In this document: in pieces, positions 60,839 to 64,000 of the stretch
Layout: each line of letters begins with the position of its first letter
Position numbering within the stretch: the first letter of the stretch is position 1
NCBI RefSeq assembly: GCF_013466605.1
Contig: NZ_CP059162.1
Span: 3,658,001-3,722,000 of the forward strand
DNA: 64,000 bases
DNA from: Pseudomonas chlororaphis subsp. aurantiaca
Lineage (GTDB): Bacteria; Pseudomonadota; Gammaproteobacteria; Pseudomonadales; Pseudomonadaceae
Reading direction: 5' to 3'
Program-made: the position numbers and the translations under genes
Notes under the pieces: model-generated
Seen by the model: only the letters and a program-made list of their open reading frames with translations
Told to the model about the DNA's origin: nothing
Database searches by the model: none

Positions 60839-63181
60839 TTAGCGCCAGTCAAGATAACGGTACAGTTCTTCCTCCTGATCGAAATGCAGCCTCACGAGGG
60901 TATCCAGGCGAATCAACTGATGCTGGATCTCCTCGGCAGAAGCCGTGGCGGGGGCGGCGCTGAAGTCGGCGCTCATACGTGCCAGCAAATGGATAAGGCG
61001 AAAAATTTCCCGGTGAGCGTGGCTCATCGTCGACAGGGGGTCCTCGCCCGGCAGGCTTCGAGTCAGCAACGGGTACAGGGTGTTTTCATCATCGCGCTCA
61101 TGTTGCGCCAGCGATGTCTGCAGCTTTCCAACCAGTTCCAGCAAGTCGGCCTGTGCCTGCTCAAGGGGACGCCGCGAAAAGTCACTGGCCAGCTGATGCA
61201 GATCGCTCAGCACCGCGGCCAGTTGCTGGTGTTCGTCTTGCAGGCGATCGATATGTTCTGCGGCAAGCTTTCGTTGACCCATTCCCGGCAGAGGCCCCAA
61301 TGCACGCAGGGCGTTGATGATGATCAACACATCAATGCCCTCCTGCACGACGGCACCGACAAGCGGTGGCAGGTAACCGAGCGCAGCCACGACCATGGCC
61401 AGCAATGACATGCCCATGCCGACCCATACGCCCTGCCGGGCGATCCGGCAGGTCCGGCGAGCGATGTCCAGCGCATCGACCAGACGGTCCAGGCGATCGA
61501 CCAGCAATACGACACCCGCCGCTTGCGCTGAAGCCGTGGCACCACTGGCGCCCATCGCCACACCGACATTGGCCGCCGCCAGCGAGGGGGCATCGTTGAT
61601 GCCGTCGCCGACCATCAGTGTGCTGGCGCGCTGGCAGCCCTGCTGGACAGCCTGCACTTTATCCTTGGGCGTCAACCCGGCCCGCAGCTCGTCTATCCCG
61701 GCAGACAGGGCAATCATCTCGGCGGTTTCCAGGCGGTCCCCGGTGAGCATGACGATTTTCTCGATGCCTCGGTTGCGCAATCGCCGCAAGGTTTGCGGGG
61801 TTTCTCGGCGCACCCTATCCGAAAACACCAGCAAGCCAGCCAGTATCCCGTCCACGTCGATGAAGCTGCCACTGCACGCCAGGTAATCCATGTGGCGCAG
61901 CATGGCCGTGGCCCAGTCGGTCGCAGGCGCTTGTTCATGAGCAAAAGACAAGGTGCCGAAACGCACGCGCCGGCCTTCGACCAGACCACAAAGCCCCGAG
62001 CCAGGATGTTCCTGAACCTCCCGCGGAACGCTGAGCGATAAATGGCGTTGATGTGCCGCCTCGACCATTGCCTGGCAGATGGGGTGCGTCGAAGCCTGCG
62101 CCAGCGAGGCCGCCAGGCCAAGCAGATACTGGGGATTGGCCAGCCCGTTGACTTCTATCGACTGCAGGCGCGCATGGCCGCTGGTCAGTGTGCCGGTCTT
62201 GTCGAGAAATACCTGCCTGATCCCGGCCAACGCCTCCAGGGTCGTGCCGTCCTTGATCAATATCCCGCGCCGCGCCGCCCTCGAAATGCCTGACATGATG
62301 GAAATCGGCACCGCCAGGATCAACGGGCAAGGTGTGGCGACCACCAGCACCGCCAGAACCCGCAAGGGATCGCCACTCATTTGCCAGGCCACTGTGGCGA
62401 TCAGCAAGGTCAGCGGGATGAACAGCAGCGCATAGCGGTCGGCCAGGCGCACAAAAGGTGCGCGCGAGCGTCTTGCCGTCTCCGCCAGCCGCACTATCCC
62501 GGCATAGGTGCTTTGCGCTGCCGTGCGCGTGGCGGTCAGCAGGAAAGGTGCACCAACATTGGATACGCCGCTGGGCAGTTGCTCACCTTTGCGACGGGTT
62601 ACCGGCAACGACTCACCGCTGAGCGCCGATTCGTCCAGGATGGCCGCGGGACTCAACAGGCGACCATCGACCGGTATCACCTCCCCCAGGCGCACCAGCA
62701 ATGTCTGCTGCGGTTGGATCTGTTCGACGGGGATCCTGCGTAAGCCGCCCTGCTCCTGTAGCCAGGCAAAACGTGGGGCGCGATCGATGAGCGCGCGAAG
62801 CTCGCGCTCGGCGCGTTGCCTGGTGAAGAATTCCAGGGTGCGCCCGGTAGCCAGCATCAAGGCAATCACCGCAGCCACCAGCATTTGCTCCAGGACCAGG
62901 GCGGCAATCATCGACATCAGCGCGATCAGGTCTACACCCGCCTCGCGCCGGGCCAGGCGCCGGGCAATCTCGACGAGCAGGACCAGGGTCATCACCAGGC
63001 TGCCTGCGGCCCAGCCTAGCGATGCCCAGCCGGGCTTCTGCGCCATGTGCGCAACGCCACCGGCCAGGAGCGTCAGGACGCAGAACAGCAATAGCAGTGG
63101 GTTCAGCCACTTGCCGAACATCGAGGAGAGTTCCTCAAAAGGCGAATCGAATTCAGCGCGGTGAAAAACGTTGTCCTTCAT
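60839..63181 (-). CDS. Heavy-metal P-type ATPase fused to a C-terminal hemerythrin-like domain
   Basis: 780 residues from ATG 63181 (only weak GAG upstream, so the start is uncertain). No N-terminal metal-binding domain. Transmembrane metal motif TPCPLILAVP (about 283-292), phosphorylation site DKTGTLT (about 327), ASTHPICQAM, GDGINDAPSLAA. After the last helices a 140-residue tail (about 640-780) reads as a hemerythrin HHE domain: EHIDRLQDEHQQLAAVL, AQHERDDENTLYPLL, HAHREIFRLIHLL and HFDQEEELYRYL. Fusing an ion pump to an oxygen/iron-binding domain is unusual. It could let O2 or iron control transport of Zn, Fe or a similar ion. Confidence 0.85.
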   Translation of the reverse strand: MKDNVFHRAEFDSPFEELSSMFGKWLNPLLLLFCVLTLLAGGVAHMAQKPGWASLGWAAGSLVMTLVLLVEIARRLARREAGVDLIALMSMIAALVLEQMLVAAVIALMLATGRTLEFFTRQRAERELRALIDRAPRFAWLQEQGGLRRIPVEQIQPQQTLLVRLGEVIPVDGRLLSPAAILDESALSGESLPVTRRKGEQLPSGVSNVGAPFLLTATRTAAQSTYAGIVRLAETARRSRAPFVRLADRYALLFIPLTLLIATVAWQMSGDPLRVLAVLVVATPCPLILAVPISIMSGISRAARRGILIKDGTTLEALAGIRQVFLDKTGTLTSGHARLQSIEVNGLANPQYLLGLAASLAQASTHPICQAMVEAAHQRHLSLSVPREVQEHPGSGLCGLVEGRRVRFGTLSFAHEQAPATDWATAMLRHMDYLACSGSFIDVDGILAGLLVFSDRVRRETPQTLRRLRNRGIEKIVMLTGDRLETAEMIALSAGIDELRAGLTPKDKVQAVQQGCQRASTLMVGDGINDAPSLAAANVGVAMGASGATASAQAAGVVLLVDRLDRLVDALDIARRTCRIARQGVWVGMGMSLLAMVVAALGYLPPLVGAVVQEGIDVLIIINALRALGPLPGMGQRKLAAEHIDRLQDEHQQLAAVLSDLHQLASDFSRRPLEQAQADLLELVGKLQTSLAQHERDDENTLYPLLTRSLPGEDPLSTMSHAHREIFRLIHLLARMSADFSAAPATASAEEIQHQLIRLDTLVRLHFDQEEELYRYLDWR

Positions 63182-63242
63182 AGGATCACTCTCGTATCCA
63201 CCACGACGCCTCGATCGATGAGTGGCAACACCGGGGGATCTG

Positions 63243-64000
63243 TCAGAGCGACAGGCTTGCAGGCTGGTCGGCAGCCGAGAGCTCGACGCTGTCGCGGTAC
63301 TCCGGCACCGAGACCGACCATCCCAGCTCCTGGCTGATGCGGCGGCGCAGCACGTCCGAGGCGTTGGGCTCGCCATGCACCACGAAGGTGTGCTTCGGTG
63401 GCCGCTTGAACCCGCGCAGCCACTGCATGATTTCATCGGCGTCGGCGTGCGCGGACAAGGTTTCCATCGGCACTACTTCGGCGCGGATCGGCACATCCTT
63501 GCCGTGGATACGCACCGACTCGGCGCCCGCGACTATCTGCGCGCCGCGGGTGCCGCCGGCCTGGAAGCCCGGAACCAACAACGTATTGATCGGGTTGGGG
63601 GCCAGCGCCTTGAGGTGGTGAACCACCCTGCCGCCGGTGGCCATGCCACTGGCGGCGATGATCACCGCGGGCGTGCGCTGCAGATCCAGGTTGATCGATT
63701 CCTGGGTCGTGCGCACGAAATGCGCGACATGACACATGCCTTCGCACTCCTCCTGGGAGAGGCGATGCTCGCTGCGAAAACGCTGGTACAGGCGCGTGAC
63801 ATCGGTGGCCATGGGGCTGTTGAGGTAGATCGGCAGGTCGGGAATCGCACGTTTCTGCAGCAGCCGGTACAGGTGATACATCAGCAATTGCGCACGCCCT
63901 ACCGCAAACGACGGTACCAGGGTGATGCCACGGCGCATCGCGGTTCGGCTGATGACCTGTGCCAGTTGCTCTTCCGGCGACTCGACGGGGTGCCGGCGGT
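63243..64000 (-). CDS. MBL-fold/beta-CASP ribonuclease-like protein, N-terminus outside window
   Basis: About 252 residues of the C-terminal part are present. Beta-CASP motifs: LVPSFAVGRAQLLMYHLYRL, IAASGMATGGRVVHHLKAL, and the RMMBL-type ending METLSAHADADEIMQWLRGF followed by FVVHGEPNASDVLRRRI. The N-terminal metallo-beta-lactamase H-x-H-x-D-H motif lies beyond the edge. The family includes RNA-processing exo/endonucleases. The ATPase gene follows 61 bp downstream on the same strand, so they may form one unit. Confidence 0.88.
   Translation of the reverse strand, partial: RRHPVESPEEQLAQVISRTAMRRGITLVPSFAVGRAQLLMYHLYRLLQKRAIPDLPIYLNSPMATDVTRLYQRFRSEHRLSQEECEGMCHVAHFVRTTQESINLDLQRTPAVIIAASGMATGGRVVHHLKALAPNPINTLLVPGFQAGGTRGAQIVAGAESVRIHGKDVPIRAEVVPMETLSAHADADEIMQWLRGFKRPPKHTFVVHGEPNASDVLRRRISQELGWSVSVPEYRDSVELSAADQPASLSL

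Noticed and set aside
60707..61408. 233-codon plus-strand frame after the 77-residue protein
   Set aside because: Mostly opposite the hemerythrin tail of the ATPase; no family and no Shine-Dalgarno.

Overview
The window is about 60% GC and gene-dense, and it looks like a Pseudomonas chromosome, probably from the P. fluorescens group. The reasons are a remnant of an MvaT-type nucleoid protein, Pseudomonas-style Anr (FNR-type) boxes, AroP-, IorAB- and Cop-like families, and long overlapping operons. The genus is inferred from gene content only. No rRNA, tRNA or CRISPR array was seen.

Left part (1-11.4 kb). A RidA-family gene running off the edge and a PhyH-type dioxygenase are followed by lower-GC accessory DNA: an orphan OmpR-type response regulator, a GNAT-like protein, a broken cystathionine beta-lyase (metC) remnant, and a mobile island. 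The island core is a four-gene operon on the minus strand: three different tyrosine recombinases plus a small HTH/coiled-coil protein (5213-10494). This matches the ginABCD organisation of GInt islands, which are Tn554-like. Its apparent cargo is an XRE regulator divergent from an unknown gene. The right flank is debris: an MvaT fragment beside an inverted repeat, and a short-chain dehydrogenase fragment.

Middle part (11.4-26.1 kb). An aromatic amino acid permease, a ThDP-dependent decarboxylase-like enzyme and an aromatic aminotransferase form one operon. It sits beside a LysR regulator and a B3/B4-domain protein and looks like an uptake, transamination and decarboxylation route. Next come an AraC regulator carrying a 19-bp perfect inverted repeat, an SDR, a cystatin-like protein, and an IorA-IorB-triheme cytochrome-XdhC molybdenum hydroxylase operon.

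Right part (26.1-64 kb). This is a low-oxygen and stress block. Ten Anr/FNR-type boxes (six perfect, four imperfect) lie in front of most transcription units. Units include: a copper-handling cluster (Met-rich protein, YHS-domain copper ATPase, small membrane proteins); a seven-gene overlapping operon with a thermostable-hemolysin homologue, an AMP-ligase-like protein, a heme-oxygenase-like diiron protein, an SDR, a TPR protein and a two-component system; an arginine/ornithine-type antiporter with an Hsp20; PolX; an erythromycin-esterase-like protein; alpha/beta hydrolase, phosphoribosyltransferase and PRPP synthetase genes; and a nine-gene operon running UspA - formate dehydrogenase - Fe-S subunit - FAD subunit - acyl/acetyl-CoA synthetase - PDH E1alpha - E1beta - E2 - acyl carrier protein. 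Further units are a COG2187 kinase-like protein, a second GroEL, a zinc-ribbon protein, a P-type ATPase fused to a hemerythrin domain, and an MBL/beta-CASP nuclease at the edge. Together they suggest survival metabolism (pyruvate and formate oxidation, CoA-thioester turnover, metal export, protein quality control) switched on when oxygen falls. Two divergent promoters 12 kb apart share an 85% identical 72-bp block, so the promoter itself appears to have been duplicated.
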